Source: Candidatus Hecatellales archaeon B24 (GTDB lineage: Archaea; Thermoproteota; Bathyarchaeia; Hecatellales; Hecatellaceae). Taken from it: DNA of 33,681 nucleotides. Both the position numbers and the translations under genes were made by a program. The notes beneath the pieces are model-generated. The model made no database searches and was not told the origin of the DNA. It saw only the letters and a program-made list of their open reading frames with translations. Positions 24,612 to 31,713 of the stretch are shown piece after piece; position 1 is the stretch's first letter; the number at the start of each line of letters is the position of its first letter. The stretch lies in NCBI GenBank assembly GCA_001593855.1, contig LUCC01000003.1:1-33681 (forward strand), read 5' to 3'.

Positions 24612-25703
24612 ATGACCATTTACAGCGGGGAAACCAGGATTTTAAGCCTTTCAGAGCTTCAGGCCCTAATAGAATCAGAGTTCCCCGTTGAATCAGTGGT
24701 CTACGAGTTCGGCTTACCCTACTTCCTAGTTAGGCTTCCACCCCAACACAAAGAAAACTTTGAGAGGCTTGTATCCAAGCTTAAACCTTACGGGTTTATC
24801 CCTGTTCTGAGGAGAGGAGTGCTGGGTGAAACCATTATAAGAATCCTGTCGAAGCCCGCTCCATCCAAGAAGCCCAGCAGAACCCCGCTGATTCTTTTCT
24901 TAGTAACCTGTGTAACCATTTTCATAAGCGGATACTTCAATTCAACCGTCTGGAACCTTCTCTTCCAGGAGAGTATTTTCCTCCATGCAGCCTTTTTCAC
25001 CATAGGACTTCTCGCCATCGTCGGGCTTCATGAACTCGGCCATAAGACGGCTGCGGCTCTCAGAGGTATTGAGTCCACATCCCCCTACTTCATTCCAGGT
25101 CCACCCTTCCCCATAGGCTTCGGAACTCTAGGCGCCGTAATCATGCAGAAGGAGCCTCCAACCAACAGAGACCAGCTTTTCGACCTGGGATTCAGCGGCC
25201 CCATAACAGGCTTCATAGTCACCTTAATCGTGGCCGCTGTCTCGCTGGGAATGGCTAAAGCCGTCAGCCCTTCCATCCTAGCCCAGCTTGAAGCCCAAGG
25301 CGTTCAAATGATAAATCTTCCATCGTCGCTGGCGTGGGAGCTGCTTGCGGGAGCTATAATACCTGAGGTTAAAGGCAAGATTATGCTTACTCCGCCCTTA
25401 GGGCTCGCAGCCTGGATAGGCTTCATCGTTACCTATTTAAACCTGCTTCCAGCATGGCAACTGGACGGTGGCCACATAGCCAGGGCCATGTTCGGGGAGA
25501 GAGGACACCTAATCGCCTCCTTCATAGGGGTAATCATAGCCTTCGTCACAGGCTTCTGGTTCTTCGGCTTGATAATCCTCTTCTTCATGGGCAGAAAACA
25601 CATGGGCCCCCTAGACGACATTACACCTCTTTCAAAAAGCAGGAAGGCTTTAGGCGCCTCAGCCTACCTGATTCTAGCCTTAAGCGCCGTAATCCTGTGG
25701 TAG
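24612..25703 (+). CDS. M50 site-2 protease-like membrane metalloprotease
   Basis: 363 residues. A soluble N-terminal domain of ~90 residues precedes six to eight membrane helices. Zinc ligands are HELGH (His140, Glu141, His144) and LLPAWQLDGGH (Asp285) in a later helix. This is the core of site-2 proteases, which cut membrane-bound substrates. A Pro/Gly-rich stretch (SPYFIPGPPFPIG, residues 157-169) follows the first motif, as in the EGY1/archaeal branch. No PDZ domain is present. It is probably monocistronic; its tail is directly adjacent to the LarA-like gene (convergent). Substrate unknown. Confidence 0.92.
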   Translation: MTIYSGETRILSLSELQALIESEFPVESVVYEFGLPYFLVRLPPQHKENFERLVSKLKPYGFIPVLRRGVLGETIIRILSKPAPSKKPSRTPLILFLVTCVTIFISGYFNSTVWNLLFQESIFLHAAFFTIGLLAIVGLHELGHKTAAALRGIESTSPYFIPGPPFPIGFGTLGAVIMQKEPPTNRDQLFDLGFSGPITGFIVTLIVAAVSLGMAKAVSPSILAQLEAQGVQMINLPSSLAWELLAGAIIPEVKGKIMLTPPLGLAAWIGFIVTYLNLLPAWQLDGGHIARAMFGERGHLIASFIGVIIAFVTGFWFFGLIILFFMGRKHMGPLDDITPLSKSRKALGASAYLILALSAVILW

Positions 25704-25704
25704 G

Positions 25705-26967
25705 CTAAACCTTAACTTTTAGAAGGGTTTTCAGGGCTGATGGTAGGGCTACCACGCTGCCTTTTCCTATGCCTCTCAAGGCAAGCCTCATGGCGTCGTC
25801 AAGGTTTCTGGCGGTTTTAAACCCTAAAAGCTCTGAGGCTATGGTTTCGGGGAGGCCTGAAACTAGGTAAACCCTAAACTTGGACTGAAGCCTTCTAAGC
25901 CTTAAAATCTTGTGGAAGCCTGGTTCAGAACGCTCCTTGAAGATTCTTTCAGCCTTCTCAGCGTTTTTCGCCTCGCTAAGCCACAGGAGGAAGTTGGAGC
26001 CCAGCCTTTCCCCCGAGCATTCGGCAGCCAGAACAATGCTTCCACCCTCCTCAACCAGGTCTATCACCCTTTCCAAGGCCTGCTGGGCGCCGTCGAAGGT
26101 TGAGTCGTAGGGTTTACCTCCAGGCGAGACCAATGCCACCCTGACCTTGCCTTCAAAGGTTGAGGAAAAATTCTCCTCGAAGAAGACTACGGCCGCCCCA
26201 AAGGTTTCCTCCGGTTTTCCTGCGAAAACCCTTAGGGGGGCTTCATCCCAGCCGTATACCACGTGTACAGCGTAGGTGACGCCAGCCATTCTGGCAGCCT
26301 CTAGAAGCTCGGAGTAGAGGGGATTCCCCTCAAGCCTTCCAGCCCTAGCCTCCAAGCTTCCGTAGAGCATGTAGTTTCGGCTTAAGGTGCGAAGGCTTCC
26401 GGCGGCTGAAAGCAGCGTCTGCCCAAGCCCGCTGTATCCAGCGTAGGGGTGAGGTGAAACCTTCCCGATTAAAACTTTAATTTCAGCTTCAACCACATCC
26501 TTTCTGAGGAAGACTTTAACCCTGCGGCTTGTTGAGCCTACTTCAGCGGTTTCTAGGCCTTCATCTCTAGGGTTGTGAACTCCAACCCTGCAGCCTTCAC
26601 AGGTTTCACCCAGCAGCTCTAAGGCTTCCTCCAGGTCGTAGGCTTCCCCTAAGCCTCTACCGAAGAGGAAAGCTGTTTTATCCCTTGAGACTCCTCCTGC
26701 CTCCAGTTCCTTCAGGATTTCAGCGGCTATGAGGCGGAGTGGCAGGGAGGAGGCGTATTCGTCTAGGAGGATTACAGCTCTCCCTCCAGCCTTAACCAGG
26801 CTGCTAAGCTTTAAACCGCTTAGAGGAGACTCGAAGGCTTTTGAAACCAGAGTTTCAGGGCTTGGAGGAGGGGAAAGCTCCCGGGGCTCTACAACTCCAA
26901 GATAGTTTTCAGCGGGAATATTGGCGCAGACCTCCGTCTCCCCGTAAGGTATCCAAACTTCAACCAT
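25705..26967 (-). CDS. LarA-family protein, divergent, with altered catalytic residues
   Basis: 420 residues, full length for the LarA/DUF2088 family (nickel-pincer lactate racemase). SPHPYAGYSG (residues 171-180) keeps the catalytic His173 and LLD keeps Asp69. But the conserved D-x-T-R-P region reads LLDEYASSLP, the N-G-T-H-R motif reads FLFGRGL, and the Lys that tethers the nickel-pincer cofactor (in S-G-G-x-K) is replaced: SGLGQT (Gln183). Standard lactate racemase chemistry is therefore doubtful. The paralogue may act on another 2-hydroxyacid or bind the cofactor differently. It has its own promoter and lies downstream of the HisA-like gene; larB is about 8 kb away in the window. Confidence 0.8.
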   Translation of the reverse strand: MVEVWIPYGETEVCANIPAENYLGVVEPRELSPPPSPETLVSKAFESPLSGLKLSSLVKAGGRAVILLDEYASSLPLRLIAAEILKELEAGGVSRDKTAFLFGRGLGEAYDLEEALELLGETCEGCRVGVHNPRDEGLETAEVGSTSRRVKVFLRKDVVEAEIKVLIGKVSPHPYAGYSGLGQTLLSAAGSLRTLSRNYMLYGSLEARAGRLEGNPLYSELLEAARMAGVTYAVHVVYGWDEAPLRVFAGKPEETFGAAVVFFEENFSSTFEGKVRVALVSPGGKPYDSTFDGAQQALERVIDLVEEGGSIVLAAECSGERLGSNFLLWLSEAKNAEKAERIFKERSEPGFHKILRLRRLQSKFRVYLVSGLPETIASELLGFKTARNLDDAMRLALRGIGKGSVVALPSALKTLLKVKV

Positions 26968-27045
26968 GACCTAACCCTTCACCATCAGGCCAGCTGCCGA
27001 GTGCCCGCCTTCAAGGAAATCCTAATGACTTCTATGGGCTTAATT

Positions 27046-27053
27046 TTTATAAA
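27046..27053 (-). promoter_or_regulatory. TATA box for the LarA-like gene
   Basis: TTTATAAA, a self-complementary archaeal TATA box, ending in an A run on the minus strand, about 80 bases upstream of the ATG at 26967. Transcription would begin near 27022, giving a leader of about 55 bases. It lies between this gene and the HisA-like stop, so the LarA-like gene is probably transcribed separately. Confidence 0.5.
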
Positions 27054-27088
27054 AGATTGCGTGCTGAGACGGGAGAAATCTTCTACGT

Positions 27089-27835
27089 CTAAAACCCTTT
27101 TTCGAGAAGCTCTTTAGGCTTTACTATGCCTTTATGGAGGACGGTGGCTACTAGGGCTCCTGCAGCTCCCAGCTCTGCCAGGTCTTCTAGGTCTCCCAAG
27201 CCTCTAACCCCGCCTCCTACGAGAACTTCGCCGTTGAAAGCTTTAACAATGCTTCCTGTAAGCTTCAGGTCTATTCCCCCTTCAACTCCAACCCTTGAAA
27301 GGTCTAGGACTATAAGCTCTTCAGCCCCCAGCCTGCCAAGCCTTCCAGCAGCCTCCCAAGGTTTCAAGCCTTCAAAATTACGGTTTAAACCTATAATTCT
27401 GCCTTCTGAAAGGTCTAAGCTTACAGCCACCTTACCAGGTCCGAAGCTTTCTAAGGCTTCTTTGGCAAGGTTTAGGCTTGGAAGGGTTTCCGTTCCGAAA
27501 ATGACTTTTGAAGCTCCGGCTTTAAAGACGGATTCTGCGTCCTTCAGCCTTCTGAAGCCTCCGTCAACCATTAGGCTTAGGCTTGTTACGCTGGAGATTT
27601 CGGCTAGAAGACTTAGGTTTGGAGGCGTCTTCCCGGTGATGGCGTCTAAGTCTGCCAGGTAGAGTTCCTTGAAGCCGTAAGCCGCCTCGAAGGCTTTGGA
27701 TAGGCTGACGGGGTCTGGAGCCGGGTGAAGCCACGACTTAACCGGCTGATACTCCTCTCTCCTTCCGGCTACAGCGTGAACTGCCAGGCCTCCCTTAACG
27801 TCCAGCACGGGGATAACCCGGAAAGGCTGCTTCAA
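27089..27835 (-). CDS. HisA/HisF-family (beta/alpha)8 barrel protein
   Basis: 248 residues, full length for the HisA half-barrel repeat fold. The N-terminal FRVIPVLDVKGG includes the catalytic-position Asp; the phosphate-binding motifs are VDGGFRR (first half) and GGGVRGLGDL (second half). No other histidine-biosynthesis gene lies near. A HisA-like paralogue has been linked to methanopterin-type cofactor synthesis in C1-metabolising archaea, so it may not be the histidine enzyme. It starts with TTG 27835, overlapping the ThiI-like stop (TTGA), which shows translational coupling. Confidence 0.75.
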   Translation of the reverse strand: MKQPFRVIPVLDVKGGLAVHAVAGRREEYQPVKSWLHPAPDPVSLSKAFEAAYGFKELYLADLDAITGKTPPNLSLLAEISSVTSLSLMVDGGFRRLKDAESVFKAGASKVIFGTETLPSLNLAKEALESFGPGKVAVSLDLSEGRIIGLNRNFEGLKPWEAAGRLGRLGAEELIVLDLSRVGVEGGIDLKLTGSIVKAFNGEVLVGGGVRGLGDLEDLAELGAAGALVATVLHKGIVKPKELLEKGF

Positions 27836-28461
27836 ATCTTTATTTTCCTCCCGGACAAGGCTTTCGAAACCATCTCCTCCACGGGCAGTTTAGCCTCCTC
27901 AGCCTTCACGGCTTCAAGCCTCACCTTGGTGGAAGGCTTGCTGGGCGCAGCCTTACAGGGCGACAAGGTTGAAATGGAAATCTGGTAGGTTCCGATTTTT
28001 CTAGCCAACTCTACGATTTCCTCCTTGTTCAGGCCGAGCAGAGGCCTTAAGACGGGTAGAAGCGAAGCCTGGTCTTCAACCTTCAGATTTGCCAGGGTTT
28101 GACTGGCAACTTGGCCTAGGTTGTCTCCCGTAACCAGGGCTTTAGCTCCTTCTTGGAGGGCAAGCCTCGATGAAACCCCCAGCATAATTCTCTTACATAG
28201 AAGGCAGGTGAGCTTTCTGCTGCAGGACGAAACTATCCTGTCTAGGTTTTCTCCGTGGGGGAGCACGTAGAGGCTTTGAAGCTTCACCAAGCCTTTAAGC
28301 TTCCTACAGAGAGCTTCAACCTTTAAGGCTTCGCCGGGGCTGGTGAAGGGAGCGCCGTCAAAGAAAACGGCTACAACCTCCACGCCTTTATGGCTTCCAG
28401 CCATGTAGGCTGCTACAGGAGAATCTATTCCGCCGGAGATTAACGCTAGAACCTTAGCCAC
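27832..28461 (-). CDS. ThiI-like PP-loop ATPase (sulfurtransferase-type), without THUMP domain
   Basis: About 209 residues. PP-loop SGGIDSPVAAY is close to the N-terminus, then CLLCKRIM with a C-x2-C pair, and VTGDNLGQVASQTLANL, a stretch characteristic of the ThiI adenylation domain. Full ThiI adds a ferredoxin-like/THUMP region, and it is absent here. Archaeal ThiI proteins with the C-x2-C bind an iron-sulfur cluster and thiolate tRNA U8; this shortened form could act on tRNA with a partner or on a small-molecule substrate. The start is GTG 28461, 8 bases after GGGGAG; the open frame extends to TTG 28494 without support. Four-base overlap with the HisA-like gene. Confidence 0.8.
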   Translation of the reverse strand: MAKVLALISGGIDSPVAAYMAGSHKGVEVVAVFFDGAPFTSPGEALKVEALCRKLKGLVKLQSLYVLPHGENLDRIVSSCSRKLTCLLCKRIMLGVSSRLALQEGAKALVTGDNLGQVASQTLANLKVEDQASLLPVLRPLLGLNKEEIVELARKIGTYQISISTLSPCKAAPSKPSTKVRLEAVKAEEAKLPVEEMVSKALSGRKIKI

Positions 28462-28511
28462 AGGTCGAACTCCCCTTGCACAATAAAGAAACAATTCTGG
28501 AAGTTTAAGGA

Positions 28512-28537
28512 TTTCCTCGAGGAAACCTTACGTTTCC
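28512..28537. repeat. Overlapping inverted repeats between UDG and ThiI-like genes
   Basis: TTTCCTCGAGGAAA (28512-28525) is a perfect 14-base palindrome. GGAAAC at 28521-28526 also pairs with GTTTCC at 28532-28537 around CTTAC. The two stems share bases, so only one can form in RNA. The second overlaps the uracil-DNA glycosylase stop codon. It may be a 3'-end or transcription-termination structure, or a protein-binding palindrome. Confidence 0.4.
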
Positions 28538-29130
28538 GATAGGAGCCGTCCAACGGTTTTCCAGTCTTCAAACTGAAGGCTTTTCATGGGGGGCTTGTAG
28601 AGTGCTGAAGCCGGATGGAAAAGCGGAACTATGAGGATCCCGCCTAAAAGGCTTTGGGCTTTGAAGACTTTACCGTGAATCTTGGTTATGGGCTGAGGTT
28701 TAAGCCCGAAGAAGGAGAGAATTCTGGCGGTTGCATGGCTTCCAAGCGTGCATATCAGCCTGGGCTTCAGGAGGCTTAGCTGCCTTTCAAGGTAGGGTGC
28801 ACAGGCTTCCTCCTCTTCAGGTTTAGGATCCCGATTCTTCGGAGGCCTGCACTTAACTACATTGGTAATGTAAACCTGGCTTCGCTTCAGTCCTGCTAAG
28901 GCTAGAAGCTCGTTCAGGAATCTCCCCGCCGCACCAACGAAGGGTTTACCCTGCTGGTCCTCCCAGTAGCCTGGAGCTTCCCCCACGAGCATTATTTCCG
29001 CTGGGGCCGGGCCTTCACCCAGCACGGGCTTGGTTCTTCCCTTATGGAGGGAACACCTTCTGCATTTTTCTATTTCAGCCCTTAGCTTTTCCAGCTCTTC
29101 TTCCACGTCTCCCAAGGGTCTCCCCTTCAT
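28528..29130 (-). CDS. Uracil-DNA glycosylase, family 4 (4Fe-4S)
   Basis: 200 residues. It removes uracil from DNA. The four cluster cysteines are present: Cys23 and Cys26 (CRRC), Cys94 (KCRPPKNRD) and Cys110 (EEACAPYL). GEAPGYWEDQQGKPFVG (residues 50-66) is the family 4 active-site loop, and LGSHATARIL and LFHPASA follow, the latter with the conserved His that supports the reaction. The start is ATG 29130, 8 bases after the 104-residue neighbour gene, so the two are cotranscribed. Confidence 0.95.
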   Translation of the reverse strand: MKGRPLGDVEEELEKLRAEIEKCRRCSLHKGRTKPVLGEGPAPAEIMLVGEAPGYWEDQQGKPFVGAAGRFLNELLALAGLKRSQVYITNVVKCRPPKNRDPKPEEEEACAPYLERQLSLLKPRLICTLGSHATARILSFFGLKPQPITKIHGKVFKAQSLLGGILIVPLFHPASALYKPPMKSLQFEDWKTVGRLLSET

Positions 29131-29138
29131 GGCGGAGA

Positions 29139-29453
29139 CTATTCTAGGAGAGGTTCAGCTTTGCCCTTTTTCTCGTTCCAGACCATGGGGTTTTCAGGTT
29201 TAGCAGCGTCCTCCTTCTCTCCTTCAATCATAAGGTAGCGTCGGCCGTCCTTTAGGGGGATTATGAAGAACTCTCTCCTCCGGCCCTCCTCGTCTACAAG
29301 GATTATTTTACGTTTCTTATCCGCCAGCTTCAAGGTTTTAGGGTCGAGATACTTGCACATCAGAAATTTTCCTCGGCTGTCCAAGGCCCTGACCTCAAGC
29401 TTTCCAGCCTTGCTCCGGGTTAAAACTTCAGGAGGAAACTCCAATTCAGCCAC
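29139..29453 (-). CDS. Hypothetical protein, 104 residues
   Basis: A hydrophilic, charged protein of alternating short strands: LEVRALDSRGKFLMCKYL, KRKIILVDEEGRRREFFIIP, KDGRRYLMIEGE, and then a disordered-looking tail (EDAAKPENPMVWNEKKGKAE). This suggests a small beta-barrel or hairpin fold, but I do not recognise a family. The start is GTG 29453. A TATA-like stretch (minus strand, around 29478-29485) about 30 bases upstream would make it leaderless. It precedes the uracil-DNA glycosylase with an 8-base gap, so cotranscription hints at a DNA-repair or nucleic-acid link, which is not shown by the sequence. Confidence 0.6.
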   Translation of the reverse strand: MAELEFPPEVLTRSKAGKLEVRALDSRGKFLMCKYLDPKTLKLADKKRKIILVDEEGRRREFFIIPLKDGRRYLMIEGEKEDAAKPENPMVWNEKKGKAEPLLE

Positions 29454-29527
29454 CTAATTAAGGCTAGCCTAAACTTTAAGATTAGTCTTCCTTCAAAGAT
29501 ATTTTAAAGGACTGCATACGAGAATGA

Positions 29528-30595
29528 ATGGAAGGAACGTTGAACTCTTACGAGCGGGTTATGCTGGCACTGGAAGGTAAGTCTTTCCAGGCAGATAGAG
29601 CACCATATGTAAACCCTACCATAACAGCCACCTTAGAGTTTATGGAGGCTACGGGAGCCCGGTGGCCCGAAGCCCACCGCAACCCCGAGCTGATGGCTGA
29701 GCTGGCTTCAGCTGGCCCGAGGCTGGCAGGCTTAGACATGCTTACGGTTCCCTTCGACTTCATGGTGGAGGCTGAGGTTTTAGGAGCGCCCATAGACTTT
29801 ATGGAGGAGCCTGCCAGCAGGGGTGTAATGGTTTGGCCTATGGTGAAAACCTTCACGGTTAAGGAGCCCTCAGACGTTAAGCCCCCCCGAAACGTGGGGG
29901 AAGCGGGAAGAATACCGGTAATCACCAGGGCTATCAGGCTTTTAAAGAGCAAGTTTGAAGGGTTAACCCCTGTGAACGTGGTGATGAACGCTCCCTTCAC
30001 CTGCGTAGGCTACTACCTTGTGAACCCCGCTGAATTCATGAAGGCACTCATCACCGACCCTGAAAAAATCGGGGAAATCCTAGAGGCTTCCGTTGAAGCC
30101 TTCATCGGAATAGCTCAAGCCTACGAGGAGGCTGGAGCAGACGTAATCACCTTTCATGACATGGGGGCCAGCACCGCGGTGATAGCCCCCCAACACTTTA
30201 AAGCCTTCGCGGCACCCCACCTGAAAAGCCTTGCCAAAGCCGTGAAATGCAAGACCATTCTAAGCATCTGCGGTCCAAACCTGAAAATTATCAGGGAGAT
30301 GGTGGAGGTGGGAGCCGACGCCATAGCCTTAGACGAACGCACTTCCATCCTAGAAGCCAGAAAGCTTGCGGACGAGACTAAACGTGGATATCCTATAGCG
30401 GGCAACATCTCTCCCAGACTTCTAGCAGCCGGAAGCCTTGAGGAAATTTCAAATGCTGTCAGGAAAGCCATAAGCGAAGGCGTAGACCTAGTAGCTCCAG
30501 GATGCGACCTTCTCCTTCAAACTCCAACCCGGAACTTGAAGGCTGCTGGGGAAGCCGTGGAGAAATATGGCGGGAGAAGCCCTCCCTTCAGATGA
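29528..30595 (+). CDS. Uroporphyrinogen decarboxylase-fold protein, MtaA/CmuA-like
   Basis: 355 residues in the URO-D/MtaA barrel family. Characterised MtaA/MtbA proteins transfer methyl groups from methylcobalamin to coenzyme M with a zinc held by His-x-Cys and a later Cys. Here the later cysteine (APGCDLLL, Cys near residue 329) and SICGPN are present, but the usual His before I-C-G is Ser. Other landmarks are ITFHDMGAS and IAGNISP. It is thus a family relative whose metal site is altered; methyltransfer is possible but not assured. No corrinoid protein or methyltransferase partner lies nearby. It is convergent with the TBP gene. Confidence 0.75.
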   Translation: MEGTLNSYERVMLALEGKSFQADRAPYVNPTITATLEFMEATGARWPEAHRNPELMAELASAGPRLAGLDMLTVPFDFMVEAEVLGAPIDFMEEPASRGVMVWPMVKTFTVKEPSDVKPPRNVGEAGRIPVITRAIRLLKSKFEGLTPVNVVMNAPFTCVGYYLVNPAEFMKALITDPEKIGEILEASVEAFIGIAQAYEEAGADVITFHDMGASTAVIAPQHFKAFAAPHLKSLAKAVKCKTILSICGPNLKIIREMVEVGADAIALDERTSILEARKLADETKRGYPIAGNISPRLLAAGSLEEISNAVRKAISEGVDLVAPGCDLLLQTPTRNLKAAGEAVEKYGGRSPPFR

Positions 30596-30612
30596 AAACC
30601 TATATTTCCATT

Positions 30613-31485
30613 TTACGCCGTGGAAACCGAGGTTAAGCCTGTGGAAAGCCTTGCCAAAGCTTCAGCCAGCCCTTCCTTTGAATACTTAAGGTGGACGGCA
30701 ATCTCTTTTTTAGGCCTAACGTAGAAGCCTCTCCTGCACTTTTCAACCCTGCTGAGGGCTGATAGGGTTTCTAAGACCGGGGTTTCAAGCTTCTCTAGGT
30801 AGATGCCCAGGCCTGGGTAAGGGCAGCCATCGCAGTCGTAGTTGCAGAATTCGCATAGGCTGTAGGTGGCTTCCAGAAGCTTCAAGGCTTTCTCCTCGGA
30901 GCTTTCTTCCTCAACCTTTGAGGTTTTAATCTCTACCCTTCCTGTTTTGCTTTTAAGCGTGAAAAGCCTTCTTTCCAGCCTTCTAACGGCGGCCTCCACT
31001 TCAGCCCTGTTTCTAGCCCCTGTCAGCACGGCTTTCCCGTTGGAGAAGAGCAGGGCTACCGTTTTAGGGTTTTCCATCTGGTAGATTAAGCCTGGAAACT
31101 GTTCAGGCTCGTAGATGGTTCCCGTCAGGGTTTTAGCAGCCTTCTCAAGGTTTATGGTACGCTTGAAGTTTACGAGAGCTACCACGTTCTGGATTTTCAC
31201 TCTAGGCCTCTCTTTGAACTTGACTCCTTTCTCTCTAAGGCTTAAAACAAGCTTTTTAACGGCTGTTCGGGCCCCGTACTCAGAGCTTGAACCCGTGCAA
31301 ATCATTTTCCCCGTGCTGAAGATCAGGTTGGCTGTTTTAGGCCTTCCAAGCTTTACAACGACGCCTGGAAAACGGCTTCTAGGCCCTGAAACCGTTGGAA
31401 GAGCCTTCTTTACGGCTGAAAGGGAAAGCCTCTGCCTGAAATCCACGGAGGCTACCACATTGCAGATTTTTATTTCAGCCTTCAT
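30613..31485 (-). CDS. tbp: TATA-binding protein with cysteine-cluster C-terminal extension
   Basis: 290 residues, about 100 longer than usual archaeal TBP. Residues 1-175 are the two TBP lobes: NVVASVDF (9-16) with SRFPG and LIFSTGK in lobe 1, and NVVALVNF (100-107), EPEQFPGLIY (126-135) and LLFSNGK in lobe 2. The four DNA-inserting Phe (39, 56, 130, 147) are all kept. Lobe 1 is more divergent than lobe 2. From about residue 180 the tail is unlike TBP: an acidic stretch, then CEFCNYDCDGC with Cys211, 214, 218 and 221 (C-x2-C-x3-C-x2-C), a helical region, Cys250 and a basic patch. It may bind zinc or an Fe-S cluster. ATG 31485 with AGGTG upstream. Confidence 0.92.
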   Translation of the reverse strand: MKAEIKICNVVASVDFRQRLSLSAVKKALPTVSGPRSRFPGVVVKLGRPKTANLIFSTGKMICTGSSSEYGARTAVKKLVLSLREKGVKFKERPRVKIQNVVALVNFKRTINLEKAAKTLTGTIYEPEQFPGLIYQMENPKTVALLFSNGKAVLTGARNRAEVEAAVRRLERRLFTLKSKTGRVEIKTSKVEEESSEEKALKLLEATYSLCEFCNYDCDGCPYPGLGIYLEKLETPVLETLSALSRVEKCRRGFYVRPKKEIAVHLKYSKEGLAEALARLSTGLTSVSTA

Positions 31486-31603
31486 CAGACTGCACCTGAG
31501 GGCTTAGAGAGGGCCCAACCCGCTTCCGCCAACCTATTCTTTACCCTTCATCCCCCATAAGCTTATCTTTAACAGAGGCTTCAACGGCGGTTTACGAAAA
31601 AAT

Positions 31604-31611
31604 AATATATT
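31604..31611. promoter_or_regulatory. AT-rich palindrome in the TBP-V4R intergenic region
   Basis: AATATATT is a palindrome that could serve as a TATA box for the V4R gene (103 bases before its ATG), or for the divergent TBP gene. The 228-base gap contains no gene and no further feature I can support apart from the hairpin at 31684-31711. Confidence 0.35.
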
Positions 31612-31683
31612 AACGTAACGCGAATAATATCTTTGAGAAGATTGTCGCAAAAGGTTAATTAAATGTCAGCCTCTTCAGGCTTC

Positions 31684-31711
31684 CCCGTTCCCCCTGGGAG
31701 GTAAAAACGGG
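31684..31711 (+). promoter_or_regulatory. Hairpin enclosing the ribosome-binding site of the V4R gene
   Basis: CCCGTT (31684-31689) pairs with AACGGG (31706-31711), placing the GGGAGGT ribosome-binding sequence (31696-31702) in the 16-base loop, with additional CCC/GGG pairing possible inside it. The ATG is at 31714. This is a candidate translation-control structure, untested. Confidence 0.35.
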
Positions 31712-31713
31712 TA

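Noticed and set aside
27089..27835. True histidine biosynthesis operon
   Set aside because: No other his gene is adjacent; the neighbours are ThiI-like, LarA-like and uracil-DNA glycosylase genes.
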